Shown here piece by piece: positions 33,406 to 42,960 of a DNA stretch of 64,000 nt. Position numbers and translations under genes: made by a program. Position 1 is the first letter of the stretch. Each line of letters begins with the position of its first letter. The notes below the pieces were generated by a model, which made no database searches, was not told the DNA's origin, and saw nothing but the letters and a program-made list of their open reading frames with translations. Source of the stretch: Deltaproteobacteria bacterium (GTDB lineage Bacteria; Desulfobacterota; Deferrimicrobia; Deferrimicrobiales; Deferrimicrobiaceae); the NCBI GenBank assembly GCA_021815305.1, contig JAKAHC010000007.1, positions 62,001 to 126,000 on the forward strand. Direction: 5' to 3'.

Positions 33406-34164
33406 GTGAAGCAGCATTCGAAATTGTTCAAGCCGATCAAGAAAACCAAGGTATACGAGGAAATCGTCGCCAAGATCAAGGACATGATCGAGAAGGGCCG
33501 GTTCAAGTCGGGAGACCAGCTTCCCGTGGAAAGGGAACTGGCCGAGGTCTTCCGCGTGAGCCGCTCCTCCGTCCGGGAAGCCCTCCGTTCCCTGGAGAGC
33601 CAGGGACTGCTCGAGAGCCGGCAGGGGAACGGAACGTACATCGCCAGCCAGCCCGTCGAGTCCCTGGTCAACCCCCTGGCCTCCGTCATCTTCACCGAGA
33701 AGGACGATCAGATGGAGCTTTTCGAAATGCGCCGGATGATCGAGCCGCAGCTTGCCTACCTTGCGGCGGAACGGGCCACCGAGGAAGAGATCTCCATGCT
33801 GGAGAAGGCCCTGGCCCTTCAGGAAGAGGAGATCGGCAGAGGGGAATCCGGAACGGACGTGGACAAGAATTTCCATTACATCATGGCGAGGGCGACGAAG
33901 AACAAGGCCCTCCTGCGCATCACCGACAACATCATGGACCTCCTCGCGGAGAGCCGCGAACAGTATCTCCAGGTGGAAGGCAGACCCCAGAAATCCATAT
34001 TGCGGCACAGGGAAGTGCTCGACGCGATCCGGGCCGGGGACCGGGACCGGGCGGAGGAAGTCATGCGCGAGCACCTGATGGATATCGAGGCCAGTCTTTT
34101 CGGGGGAACCGAGAGACGGAGGCCAAAGGGGGGAATCGACAACAGTCTCAAGGAAAGGAGGTGA
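33406..34164 (+). CDS. FadR-subfamily GntR regulator with FCD ligand domain
   Basis: 252-residue repressor-type protein. The winged helix-turn-helix is at about 18-80 (DQLPVERELAEVFRVSRSSV, then GLLESRQGNGTYI). The C-terminal all-helical FCD domain shows the metal-site residues (Asp and His in DKNFHYIMA, His in RHREVLDA and MREHLMDIE) that bind a metal plus a carboxylic-acid ligand in relatives. The start GTG follows GGAGGAG by 5 bases. It lies between the AAA gene and the oxidoreductase genes, and the operon promoter carries two GGTCnGAC dyads, so it probably autoregulates the operon in response to its organic-acid substrate. Confidence 0.9.
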   Translation: MKQHSKLFKPIKKTKVYEEIVAKIKDMIEKGRFKSGDQLPVERELAEVFRVSRSSVREALRSLESQGLLESRQGNGTYIASQPVESLVNPLASVIFTEKDDQMELFEMRRMIEPQLAYLAAERATEEEISMLEKALALQEEEIGRGESGTDVDKNFHYIMARATKNKALLRITDNIMDLLAESREQYLQVEGRPQKSILRHREVLDAIRAGDRDRAEEVMREHLMDIEASLFGGTERRRPKGGIDNSLKERR

Positions 34165-34228
34165 ACCGGTATTCGCCGGTAAGTTCGTACCATTCCGTAT
34201 CGTAGACAAAAGAAGGAGGAAGGACAAA

Positions 34229-34843
34229 ATGGCAGATGTATTTGAAGTAACGATCTGGGCCCGCGGTGTGACCCAGGACATGGAAGGAAGGCACCTGTCG
34301 CTTGTCATCGCAAACGCCGCGGCAAAAGGCGGCAAGTTCACGCAGGCGTGGGACAACTACGCGGATCTTCCGGACCGCGTCCAGGTTCCGCTTCGCAAGT
34401 ATGCGCGCATCAGCGACGAAGAGATCGAAATGCGCTACCTGTACGAGAACAACAACCCCGAGCTCGTCTTCGTCATGGACGACACGATCATCAAGGGGAT
34501 CGACATCCTCCGCGGGATGAAGAAGGGCGGAGCGCTGGTCGTCAACACCAAACGCTCCGCGGAGGAACTTCTCGCGCTGATCCCCAACAAGGATCTGCTG
34601 AAGTCCTTCGTCACCGTGGACGCCACCGGGATCATCGGCGGCAGCGGCCTGGACAGCGTCGACTTCATGGGATCGGAAGGCGGCACGGAAGCCGTCTCCG
34701 TGGCCGTCGGCCTGGCGGCGCCGCTGGTCGGCGCGGCGACCAAGGTTTGCGACAAGTTCTCCCTGGAAAACGTCGTTGCGTCCGCCGGGAACAAGGCGGG
34801 AGTGAAAGAAGGGGCCAAGACCGCTGTAGTGAAATCCTTATAA
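34229..34843 (+). CDS. 2-oxoacid (probably oxalate) oxidoreductase, gamma subunit
   Basis: 204-residue subunit of the PorC/KorC gamma type. The middle and end fit (IKGIDILRGMKKGGALVVNT, VTVDATGIIGGS). The glycine-rich GRGGQG motif found near the N-terminus of pyruvate- and 2-oxoglutarate-type gamma chains is replaced by ARGVTQDMEG. An enzyme that does not use coenzyme A, such as oxalate oxidoreductase, would fit that loss. The start ATG follows AGAAGGAGGAAGGAC. With the next gene (115 residues) it totals 319 residues, close to the fused gamma-delta chain I recall for Moorella oxalate oxidoreductase. First of the four catalytic genes. Confidence 0.85.
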   Translation: MADVFEVTIWARGVTQDMEGRHLSLVIANAAAKGGKFTQAWDNYADLPDRVQVPLRKYARISDEEIEMRYLYENNNPELVFVMDDTIIKGIDILRGMKKGGALVVNTKRSAEELLALIPNKDLLKSFVTVDATGIIGGSGLDSVDFMGSEGGTEAVSVAVGLAAPLVGAATKVCDKFSLENVVASAGNKAGVKEGAKTAVVKSL

Positions 34844-34864
34844 GGCACGGAAGGAGAAGAAAAA

Positions 34865-35212
34865 ATGAGTCCAATGTACTGCGAGAAGTTCCGGATTCCC
34901 AAGCACCTCGAAATCGCCGACGGCGCCGTGGTTCCGGCCCCCGTGGGCGAGCAGCCGATGATGAAGACCGGGAACTGGCGTACAGAGCGCCCGGTCATCG
35001 ATCACGAGAAGTGCACGACCTGCCTGAACTGCTTCGCCTATTGCCCGGACTCCTCCTGGCACTTCGATGAAAAGTCCGAAAAGATGGTCTGGAACCCGAT
35101 CTACTGCAAAGGTTGCAGGGTCTGCGTCGAGGTGTGCCCGGTGGGTGCGCTCCAGCTCGAGAACGAACTGAATTTCAAAGGCGGCGTCGCCCGTCTTGAC
35201 AAGCCTTACTAG
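34865..35212 (+). CDS. 2-oxoacid (probably oxalate) oxidoreductase, delta subunit (2 x 4Fe-4S)
   Basis: 115-residue ferredoxin-like chain that carries electrons from the thiamine site to external ferredoxin. Two full cluster motifs are present: CTTCLNCFAYCP and CKGCRVCVEVCPVG. About 45 residues precede the first motif, as in PorD-type chains. It starts 21 bases after the gamma gene with AGGAGAAG in front, and is followed after 20 bases by the alpha gene. Standard partner in the four-gene arrangement. Confidence 0.92.
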   Translation: MSPMYCEKFRIPKHLEIADGAVVPAPVGEQPMMKTGNWRTERPVIDHEKCTTCLNCFAYCPDSSWHFDEKSEKMVWNPIYCKGCRVCVEVCPVGALQLENELNFKGGVARLDKPY

Positions 35213-35232
35213 ATTCCAAGGAGGAGAATCAC

Positions 35233-36426
35233 ATGCCGAGAGAAACTGTCATGGCGGGTTGTTCCGCCGCTGCGAATGGCGCCAAACTGGCAAGAGTCGA
35301 GGTCATCAGCTCGTACCCGATCCGCCCGTACACCGGCATCATGATGGAGCTTTCCAGGATGGTGGCGGAAGGGGAGCTCGACGCGGAATTCGTCCACGGT
35401 GAAGGCGAGCATGCCCAGGTCTCCATCGCCCAGGGCGCGTCCGCGTCCGGCGCAAGGGCCTACACGGGAAGCTCGGGAGTCGGCGTCGCCTACGCGATGG
35501 AAGTCTACTCCCCCATCTCGGGCGGCCGTTACCCGGTCCAGATGACCATCGCCGACCGGGCCTACGATCCCCCCGGCGACTTCGGTTCCGAGCACACGGA
35601 CGTCATGAGCTGCTCCGACCAGGGGTGGATCCTGGGCTGGGCCGAGACGCCGCAGGAAATCCTCGACAACACCATCATGTACTACCGGATCGGCGAGGAC
35701 CCGAAGGTCATGCTGCCCCAGTGGGCGGTGCAGGACGGCTACTTCGTCTCCCACATCCCCGGCAAGGTCAGCATCCCGGACCAGGCGGCGGTCGACGAAT
35801 ACCTTCCGCCGTACCACTGCCCGCACGCCCTGAATCCGCAGAATCCGACGAACCACGGTCCCCAGATCTTCCCGGACCAGGGCCCGGCGATCGACCTGCA
35901 GAGGGCGCAGGCGTTCCTGAACACCCCGAAAGTGATCGAGAAGGCCGTTGCCGACTACAACAAGCAGTTCGGCCGCAACTACCCGGCGTTCCTCGAGGAG
36001 TACAAGACCGACGGCGCCGACTACGTCTTCTTCCTCCAGGGAGCGCATTGCCGCACGGCCCGGTTCGCGGTGGACCACCTCCGGAAACAGGGGGCCAAAG
36101 TCGGCATGGTGAAGCTGCGCTTCGTCCGTCCCTGGCCGACCGAGAAGGTGCTCGAAGTCCTTTCCAAGTTCAAGGCCGTCGGTGTCGTCGAGTCCAGCAC
36201 TTCTTACGGCGCCGCCATGAAGGGCGGGAAGCTCCAGCACGAAGTCCGCGCCTCCCTGTACGATTCGCCGAAGCAGCCCGCCGTCACGTCGTTCATGGCG
36301 GGCCTTGGCGGCGAGGTCATCACCCTCGACGAGTTCTACAACATGGCGAAGATCCTCGACACGGCCGCGAAGAAGGGCAAGGTCGACCAGTACGTCTACT
36401 GGGTCGGCTTCGACAACGGCATCTAG
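35233..36426 (+). CDS. 2-oxoacid oxidoreductase alpha subunit with oxalate-type active site
   Basis: 397 residues. It supplies domain I of the thiamine-diphosphate site, including the catalytic Glu59 in HGEGEHAQ. Where pyruvate enzymes have YPITP with a substrate-binding Thr, this protein has SYPIRPYTG with Arg31. Arg109 and Asp112 fall in ADRAYDPPGDFG. As I recall, Arg31, Arg109 and the swap-loop Asp112 are the residues that hold oxalate in the Moorella thermoacetica oxalate oxidoreductase, and the numbering matches exactly. The predicted reaction is oxalate to two CO2 with two low-potential electrons to ferredoxin, without coenzyme A. An oxidoreductase for another short dicarboxylic or 2-oxo acid is the alternative. 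Confidence 0.85.
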   Translation: MPRETVMAGCSAAANGAKLARVEVISSYPIRPYTGIMMELSRMVAEGELDAEFVHGEGEHAQVSIAQGASASGARAYTGSSGVGVAYAMEVYSPISGGRYPVQMTIADRAYDPPGDFGSEHTDVMSCSDQGWILGWAETPQEILDNTIMYYRIGEDPKVMLPQWAVQDGYFVSHIPGKVSIPDQAAVDEYLPPYHCPHALNPQNPTNHGPQIFPDQGPAIDLQRAQAFLNTPKVIEKAVADYNKQFGRNYPAFLEEYKTDGADYVFFLQGAHCRTARFAVDHLRKQGAKVGMVKLRFVRPWPTEKVLEVLSKFKAVGVVESSTSYGAAMKGGKLQHEVRASLYDSPKQPAVTSFMAGLGGEVITLDEFYNMAKILDTAAKKGKVDQYVYWVGFDNGI

Positions 36427-36458
36427 TAAATAAACGCTGATAAGCATAAAAGGAGTGA

Positions 36459-37442
<984 letters not shown>

Positions 37443-37511
37443 CAGGGGGAAAAAACTGTTTTGCAACGGGTTCGGATCTGTCCGATACTTGTTGCTGAAC
37501 AGTCCGGCATT

Positions 37512-37547
37512 GCGGCGCTCCCGGAGGTTTTGCCCCGGGAGCGCCGC
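37512..37547 (+). promoter_or_regulatory. Stable hairpin between oxidoreductase and transporter genes
   Basis: GCGGCGCTCCCGG pairs perfectly with CCGGGAGCGCCGC around a 10-base loop. No U-tract follows, so it is more likely an mRNA-stability or processing stem than a full terminator. The rest of the 258-base gap holds a smaller dyad (TCGGA/TCCGA at 37472-37485) and a three-codon reading frame at 37657 but no gene. Confidence 0.5.
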
Positions 37548-37700
37548 CGTGCCCGACATCGACGAGTACCGGCCTGATCGGGCGGCGGAGGAACGGGACC
37601 TCATGGGGAAAGGCCGGATAACTTCTATTGAGGAAAGGAGGGGGCAGTCGGAGGTGATGTTGAAGTAGCCGCAAAAATTTCCTTTTGGGAGGCCTTGCTC

Positions 37701-38693
37701 ATGCGAAAGGGATTTTCCGGGCTGAAGGTTGCTGCAATCGTGGTCTGCTCCTTGGCGCTGGTGTTCTCTTCAATCGGCACGGCGAAAGCCTGGGTGCCGG
37801 ACAGGCCGGTGGAGTTCGTCATCCCGGCGGGTACCGGCGGCGGCGCGGACGTCATGGCCAGGTTCATCTCCCCTCTCGTCACCAAGTACAAACTTTCTCC
37901 GAAACCGTGGATCGTCATCAACAAGTCCGCCGGCGCGGGGGCGGAAGGGTTCATGTACGTCAAGGGCCAGAAGGGCAACCCCAACGTCATCATCATCACC
38001 CTCGACAACCTGTTCACCACCCCGCTGGCCACCGGCGTTCCCTTCAACTGGAGGGACCTGACCCCGGTCGCCCGGCTGGCGCTGGACGAGTTCGTTCTCT
38101 GGGTGAACGCCGGCAGTCCCTACAAAACCGCCATGGAATACATCGACGCGGTGAAGAAGGCGCCCGGCAAGTTCGTCATGGGCGGCACCGGCGCGAAGCA
38201 GGAAGACCAGATCATCACGGTCATGCTGGAGCAGACGTTCGGCCTGAAGTTCAACTACGTTCCGTTCAAGGGCGGCGGCGAGGTGGCGGTGGAGCTCGTC
38301 GGCAACCACATCAACTCGTCGGTGAACAACCCGGCCGAGGCGGTCAGCCAGTGGAAAGCCGGCAAGCTGCGCCCGCTGGGGTTGTTCGACCATCAGCGGC
38401 TCGAGCTGCCGGACTGGAAGGGCATCCCCACGATGAAAGAGGCCACCGGCAAGGATCTCGCCTACCTCATGCTACGCGGCATCTTCATGGCCCCCGGCGT
38501 CACGAAGGAGCAAACCGAATATTACGTCCAGACGCTGAAGAAGGTGACGGAAACTCCGGAATGGAAGAAGTACATCAGCGACAACGGGCTGAAGGCCGCC
38601 TTCCTGACCGGCCCGGATTTCGTGAAGTGGCTCGGAGAGAAGGAAACCATGACGAAGGACTTCATGGCGAAAGGCGGTCTGCTGAAGAAGTAG
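37701..38693 (+). CDS. tctC: TctC-type periplasmic solute-binding protein
   Basis: Extracytoplasmic receptor (Bug family) of a tripartite tricarboxylate transporter. It has 330 residues; the signal peptide ends after about residue 28-30 (GTAKA-W). The family's ligand-loop block PVEFVIPAGTGGGADVMAR and the second loop VMGGTGAKQEDQI are present. Such receptors bind carboxylates through main-chain contacts, so the ligand cannot be read directly; the operon suggests oxalate or a similar small diacid. The start is ATG 37701, 8 bases after GGGAGG; the in-frame TTG 6 bases earlier is too close to it. Confidence 0.9.
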   Translation: MRKGFSGLKVAAIVVCSLALVFSSIGTAKAWVPDRPVEFVIPAGTGGGADVMARFISPLVTKYKLSPKPWIVINKSAGAGAEGFMYVKGQKGNPNVIIITLDNLFTTPLATGVPFNWRDLTPVARLALDEFVLWVNAGSPYKTAMEYIDAVKKAPGKFVMGGTGAKQEDQIITVMLEQTFGLKFNYVPFKGGGEVAVELVGNHINSSVNNPAEAVSQWKAGKLRPLGLFDHQRLELPDWKGIPTMKEATGKDLAYLMLRGIFMAPGVTKEQTEYYVQTLKKVTETPEWKKYISDNGLKAAFLTGPDFVKWLGEKETMTKDFMAKGGLLKK

Positions 38694-38709
38694 ACGGAAC
38701 ACCGGCAGG

Positions 38710-38749
38710 AAAGAGAGGAAGCAGGGTCACTCCCCTGCTTCCTCTCTTT
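38710..38749 (+). terminator. Attenuator-type terminator between tctC and tctB
   Basis: A perfect 17-pair stem (AAAGAGAGGAAGCAGGG with its complement) and 6-base loop, ending in TTT. It lies 16 bases after tctC. Its likely effect is partial termination plus protection of the tctC message, giving more binding protein than membrane subunits. Confidence 0.65.
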
Positions 38750-38787
38750 GTGTCCTATTTCGACAACGGATGGGATGGGGAGGAAAG

Positions 38788-39273
38788 ATGCGAAAGGCCA
38801 ATCTTGGGGTGGCCATTTTCCTGTTCTTGATCGGCGCGATCGTCATGTTCGACGCGGTACGCCTCGGATGGCGATGGGATCCGGGGTTCGGCCCCGGGGC
38901 CGGGTATCTGCCGTTTTATCTTGCCCTGGGTATCCTCATCGGCACGTCGGTGATCATCATAAAGCAGGTCAGGCAACTGGTGAAGGAAGGGGCCGGAGAC
39001 AAGCCGCTGATCGAGGAGGGGGGGCTGAAGCCGATCCTCTGGGTGCTTGTCCCGTCCGCGGTCATGGTGGTTCTCGTTTCCGTCGTCGGGTTGCACTTCG
39101 CGGCCTTTCTTTTCCTCCTGTTCTACATGCGGGTGGTGGGGAAGATCGGCTGGCTCGAATGCATCCTGGTTTCGGTCCTGATCCCCGTGGCCATGTACAT
39201 CACCTTCGACAGGTTGTTCCTGATTCCGTTGCCGGACGGAATGATCGGTCCTTACCTTAAGCTTCCATTCTGA
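38788..39273 (+). CDS. tctB: TctB-type small membrane subunit
   Basis: Small four-helix membrane subunit of the tripartite tricarboxylate transporter, 161 residues. The pattern is typical: an N-terminal helix (LGVAIFLFLIGAIVMFDAV), a glycine-rich loop (DPGFGPGAGYLPFYLALG) and three further helices. TctB sequences are poorly conserved, so the call rests on topology and position between tctC and tctA. The start ATG 38788 follows GGGGAGG; the in-frame ATG at 38770 lies upstream of that site and is not used. Confidence 0.85.
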   Translation: MRKANLGVAIFLFLIGAIVMFDAVRLGWRWDPGFGPGAGYLPFYLALGILIGTSVIIIKQVRQLVKEGAGDKPLIEEGGLKPILWVLVPSAVMVVLVSVVGLHFAAFLFLLFYMRVVGKIGWLECILVSVLIPVAMYITFDRLFLIPLPDGMIGPYLKLPF

Positions 39274-39291
39274 TATCGGAGGGAGAGCAAC

Positions 39292-40803
39292 GTGGAGTCA
39301 AATTTCCACAACCTGGTGATGGGCATCAGCGTTTCGATGCAGCCATACCATTTTCTGATGGCAATGGTCGGGCTGGTGCTCGGGGTCATCGTGGGCGTCC
39401 TCCCCGGGCTGGGAGGCGCCAACGGCGTCGCCATCCTCATCCCCCTCACGGTGGCGATGGAACCCATTTCCGGCATCATCCTGCTGGCGAGCATTTACTG
39501 GGGGGCGCTGTACGGGGGAAGCATCACGTCCATCCTGTTCAACATTCCCGGCGAACCGTGGTCCGTCGCGACCACCTTCGACGGCTACCCGTTGGCGAAG
39601 AAGGGCAAAGCCGGGAAGGCCCTGGTGCTTTCGTTCTTCTCGCACTTCGTCGGCGCGGTGCTCGGGGTCATCATGCTCAGCTTCTTCGCTCCGATCATCG
39701 CGGAGTTCGCGCTGAAGTTCGGCCCCGCCGAGATCTTCTCCGTGATGGTGCTCACCTTCAGCGCCTTCGTCGGACTGGGCGGGAAGGATCCGGTGAAGAC
39801 GCTGATCTCCATCTTCTTCGGGTTCATCCTGGCCGCGGTCGGGATGGACATCGTGACCGGGCAGTTGCGGATGACGTTCGGCTCCATCAACCTGATGGGC
39901 GGGTTCAACTTCATCGTGGCGGTCATCGGTCTGTTCGGTCTGGGGGAAATCTTCCTCACCGTCGAGGAAGGCCTCAAGCTCGAATCGACGGCGGGCGGAA
40001 GGGTCACGTTCAAGGATATGGCGTGGGGAATCAAGGAAATAGCCCATGAATGGAAGTCGCTCCTGTTGGGCGCCGTCATCGGGTGCTGGATGGGCCTCAA
40101 GCCCGGCGGCGCGACCCCGGCCTCCTTCATGGCGTACGGTTTCGCGAAACAGGGCCACAAGAAAAGCGCGGAATTCGGGAACGGGGCCTCCGCGGGGATC
40201 ATCGCGCCCGAAGCGGCCGCACACGGCGCGGGAACGTCCGCGGCGCTCCCCATGGTCACCCTGGGAATTCCGGGTTCGCCGACCATGGCGGTCATCATGG
40301 GCGGCCTGATGATCTTCGGCCTGCTGCCCGGGCCGATGCTTTTCAAGGAGCACGCCAATTTCGTCTGGGGCTTCATCGGCAGCTGCTGGATCGGAAATAT
40401 CCTCGGCCTGTTCGTCGTGCTTGCGTTCGCGCCGCTGTTCGCCGCGATCCTCAAGATCCGGTTCGCCATCATCATGCCGATCATCGTGTACGTGTGCGCC
40501 ATCGGCGCGTACGCGGTGAACAACCGGATGATCGACGTGTACTACATGATCATCTTCGGAGTCCTCGGGTACCTCTTCAAGAAACTCGACTATCCTCTCG
40601 CGCCGATGGTCCTGGCCCTGGTGCTGGGAGACATGGCGGAGTCCGCCCTGCGCCAGGCGCTGCTCATTTCCTCGGGGAATCCGATCGTTCTGTTCCGGCC
40701 CCCGATCGCGCTGCCGATCATGATCGTGGCGATTATCATCTTCTTCTGGCCGACCATCTCGGGTATAATCCGTAAAAGACGCACCAGCGTCGGACCTGGC
40801 TAG
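39292..40803 (+). CDS. tctA: TctA-type large membrane subunit
   Basis: Main permease of the tripartite tricarboxylate transporter (DUF112 family), 503 residues with about 12 helices. The family signature GVLPGLGGANGVAILIPLT near the N-terminus and its second copy around PEAAAHGAGTSAALPMVTLGIPG are both present. The start is GTG with GGAGGGA in front, 18 bases after tctB. Uptake is expected to be driven by an ion gradient. As the last gene before a strong hairpin, it closes the operon that begins at 31109. Confidence 0.93.
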   Translation: MESNFHNLVMGISVSMQPYHFLMAMVGLVLGVIVGVLPGLGGANGVAILIPLTVAMEPISGIILLASIYWGALYGGSITSILFNIPGEPWSVATTFDGYPLAKKGKAGKALVLSFFSHFVGAVLGVIMLSFFAPIIAEFALKFGPAEIFSVMVLTFSAFVGLGGKDPVKTLISIFFGFILAAVGMDIVTGQLRMTFGSINLMGGFNFIVAVIGLFGLGEIFLTVEEGLKLESTAGGRVTFKDMAWGIKEIAHEWKSLLLGAVIGCWMGLKPGGATPASFMAYGFAKQGHKKSAEFGNGASAGIIAPEAAAHGAGTSAALPMVTLGIPGSPTMAVIMGGLMIFGLLPGPMLFKEHANFVWGFIGSCWIGNILGLFVVLAFAPLFAAILKIRFAIIMPIIVYVCAIGAYAVNNRMIDVYYMIIFGVLGYLFKKLDYPLAPMVLALVLGDMAESALRQALLISSGNPIVLFRPPIALPIMIVAIIIFFWPTISGIIRKRRTSVGPG

Positions 40804-40891
40804 AGAAAGCGTACCGCAACCATGTTGTGCCGGAACTTGGCGGATATGCTACGGGAATGCAGCTGTGACCGTCCGTCCGGTAATTGCTGGA

Positions 40892-40941
40892 AAGAAGCGG
40901 CCTGGGGAAACGCCCCTGCGGGATGCCCCCGGCCGCTTCTT
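40892..40941 (+). terminator. Terminator at end of the tct genes
   Basis: AAGAAGCGGCC pairs perfectly with GGCCGCTTCTT; the enclosed loop contains a second small stem (GGGG/CCCC). It is followed by a pyrimidine-rich CTGTTTCC. It lies 88 bases after tctA and 21 bases before the next gene. Confidence 0.6.
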
Positions 40942-40961
40942 CTGTTTCCGGTGACCGCGGC

Positions 40962-41912
40962 ATGACGCCGGGGACGAAACTCCTCATCACGGGCGGGGCG
41001 GGGTCGTGCGGCAGGTACCTGACCGCCTCGTTCCTCCGCCAGGGGTGTGAAGTCCGGGTCATCGACAAGGACGTGGAGTCCCTCCGGTCCGTCGGGGACG
41101 GGCGGCTTACGCTTTTCCGGGCGGGCATCGAGGACAGGGACGCGCTGAAGTCCGCGGTGGACGGGGTGGATGCCGTCCTCCACCTCGCCTGGTCCTTCTC
41201 CGACGATCCCCTGGAAGTGCTGGAGCGGGATCTGCGGGGCCACATCTATCTGTTGGAGGAGACGGCCGCCCGGAACGTACGGCACCTGATCTACGCGAGC
41301 ACCGCGGTGGTGTACGGGAAGCCCCGGTATTCCCCCATCGACGAAGGGCACCCCCTGCTGGTGGAAGAGGCGCGAAAGCCCCTGTACGGGATCGCCAAGG
41401 CCGCCGCCGAGAAGCTGTGCCTCATGTACGGGAAGGCCAGGGGACCGCAGGCCACCGTCGTCCGGTTCTGGTGGGCGTACGGGGACGATATCGGCGGAAA
41501 GCATCTGCGGGAGATGCTCAAAACCGCCTCCGCGGGAAACCCCCTCGAGGTTCCCGCGGATTCCGGGGGAAGTTTTCTCCACATGGCGGACCTGGCGCAG
41601 GGGATGGAGCGGTGCCTTTTCAACCCCGGGGCGTACGGGCGGACATGGAATTTCTCCACGGTCTACGTCACATGGGAAGAGGTCGCGGAGATGGTCCGCG
41701 ACGTGACCGGTTCGCATTCCGGGATCCGGTGCATCCCGAGGGAAACGTGGACGGGAAGCGCGTTCCTCGCCGATCCGTGGGAGTTGTCCTGCACCGCGGC
41801 AGGGGAAGTTCTGGGGTACCGTCCCATGGAGGCCGGCGGCGCGAAGGCGTCCCTGAAAGGGGCGATCGGGAAATGCTGGGAGGGCATGCGCGGGAGAACG
41901 GAGTCCTCCTGA
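40962..41912 (+). CDS. Extended-SDR NAD-dependent epimerase/dehydratase
   Basis: 316-residue Rossmann enzyme of the extended short-chain dehydrogenase type. The NAD-binding loop reads TGGAGSCGRYL (G-x2-G-x2-G), followed by the Asp in VIDKD that selects NAD(H). The catalytic residues are Ser in YASTAVVYG and Tyr/Lys in YGIAKAAAEK. The substrate is probably a nucleotide sugar, but no sugar cluster surrounds it and the exact reaction cannot be named. The start ATG lies just behind the tct terminator; no Shine-Dalgarno sequence is obvious. Confidence 0.85.
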   Translation: MTPGTKLLITGGAGSCGRYLTASFLRQGCEVRVIDKDVESLRSVGDGRLTLFRAGIEDRDALKSAVDGVDAVLHLAWSFSDDPLEVLERDLRGHIYLLEETAARNVRHLIYASTAVVYGKPRYSPIDEGHPLLVEEARKPLYGIAKAAAEKLCLMYGKARGPQATVVRFWWAYGDDIGGKHLREMLKTASAGNPLEVPADSGGSFLHMADLAQGMERCLFNPGAYGRTWNFSTVYVTWEEVAEMVRDVTGSHSGIRCIPRETWTGSAFLADPWELSCTAAGEVLGYRPMEAGGAKASLKGAIGKCWEGMRGRTESS

Positions 41913-41968
41913 AGAAACGGGACAAGTCGCAACCAACAATCGGTCGTTAAGACCCAGGGAGGCGTCGC

Positions 41969-42757
41969 ATGCACTTCGATCTCGGCTCTTTCGGGCACAT
42001 CGCGTTCACAACCGAATTTTTCTCCGCGCTGTTCAGCATCATCCTCATCAACCTGATCCTGTCGGGCGACAATGCGGTCGTCATCGCCCTTGCGGTCCGG
42101 TCGCTCCAGAAAGGCCAGCGGTTGTGGGGGATCATCCTCGGCTCGGGCCTCGCCGTCGTGCTGAGGATCGGGCTCACCTTCTTCGCGGCGCAACTTCTGC
42201 TGATCTCCTTCCTGAAACTCGCCGGAGGGGCGCTGATCGCCTGGATCGCGGTGAAGCTGTTCACGGAAGGGCACGAAGAGGAAAAGGTCGAGGCGGCGGC
42301 GAACCTGTGGCAGGCGGTGCGGATCATCCTCGTCGCCGACCTGATCATGAGCATCGACAACGTGCTGGCGGTCGCCGGGGCGTCGAAGGGGAACATGTTC
42401 CTCCTGCTCTTCGGCCTGGGCACCAGCATCCCCCTCGTCGTGGGAACGAGCACCCTCCTGTCCATGCTGATGGACAAATACCCGGTCATCGTCACGATCG
42501 GTTCCGCCATCCTGGGCAAGGTCGCGGGCGAGATGATCATCACGGATCCCTGGATCCACGCGAAATTCCTTCCCTCGCACGCAACGGAAATCGCCGTGGA
42601 AGCCGTCTTCGCCGTGGGCGTCGTCGTGGTCGGAAAGCTCCTCGTGCGGAGGAAGCGCGCGGAGGGAGGTAGCGCGGCGCCTGCGGACGTGCACGTCCTG
42701 CGCACCGAAACGGCGGGTGCGGCGGCCGAGCCGGAACGTGAGAAGGAAACCGTGTAA
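41969..42757 (+). CDS. TerC-family integral membrane protein
   Basis: 262 residues, seven predicted helices. The two family signatures with membrane-embedded acidic residues are LILSGDNAVVIALA and LIMSIDNVLAVAGAS, both intact. TerC-family proteins (Alx, MntX and YjbE/YkoY relatives) export or insert-site load Mn(II) during protein secretion; which applies here is not clear. The start ATG follows CAGGGAGG. Only 56 bases lie upstream, so there is no room for the yybP-ykoY Mn riboswitch often found in front of such genes. Confidence 0.87.
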   Translation: MHFDLGSFGHIAFTTEFFSALFSIILINLILSGDNAVVIALAVRSLQKGQRLWGIILGSGLAVVLRIGLTFFAAQLLLISFLKLAGGALIAWIAVKLFTEGHEEEKVEAAANLWQAVRIILVADLIMSIDNVLAVAGASKGNMFLLLFGLGTSIPLVVGTSTLLSMLMDKYPVIVTIGSAILGKVAGEMIITDPWIHAKFLPSHATEIAVEAVFAVGVVVVGKLLVRRKRAEGGSAAPADVHVLRTETAGAAAEPEREKETV

Positions 42758-42891
42758 CCCGGACGGATCCGCGTCGATTCGGGGAAAGCGGCCCGGGACA
42801 CCGTCCGCACGCGTCGGAGCCGCGGGGGGTTCGGTGGCGGCGTGCGCGTCCATGGGTACGTGGTCGTTCCGCCCCGCGGTGGGGCCGTCCG

Positions 42892-42921
42892 TTGAAATCC
42901 GAACGGCTGTTTCACTATAAT
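42892..42921 (+). promoter_or_regulatory. Sigma70 promoter of ppdK
   Basis: TTGAAA, an 18-base spacer and a perfect TATAAT, ending 39 bases before the ppdK start. This is one of the best promoter matches in the window and suggests high constitutive expression. Confidence 0.7.
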
Positions 42922-42960
42922 GGCGGGACCGACTGAAACCATGCCTTGTGGAGGGCGCTG

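Noticed and set aside
34155-34228. Mini-gene after the perfect AAAGGAGGTGA at the end of the GntR gene
   Set aside because: No start codon is at the right distance; the nearest GTG overlaps the site and gives 14 codons with no likeness to anything.
41913-41968. Mn-sensing yybP-ykoY riboswitch before the TerC-family gene
   Set aside because: Only 56 bases are available and no matching fold is seen.
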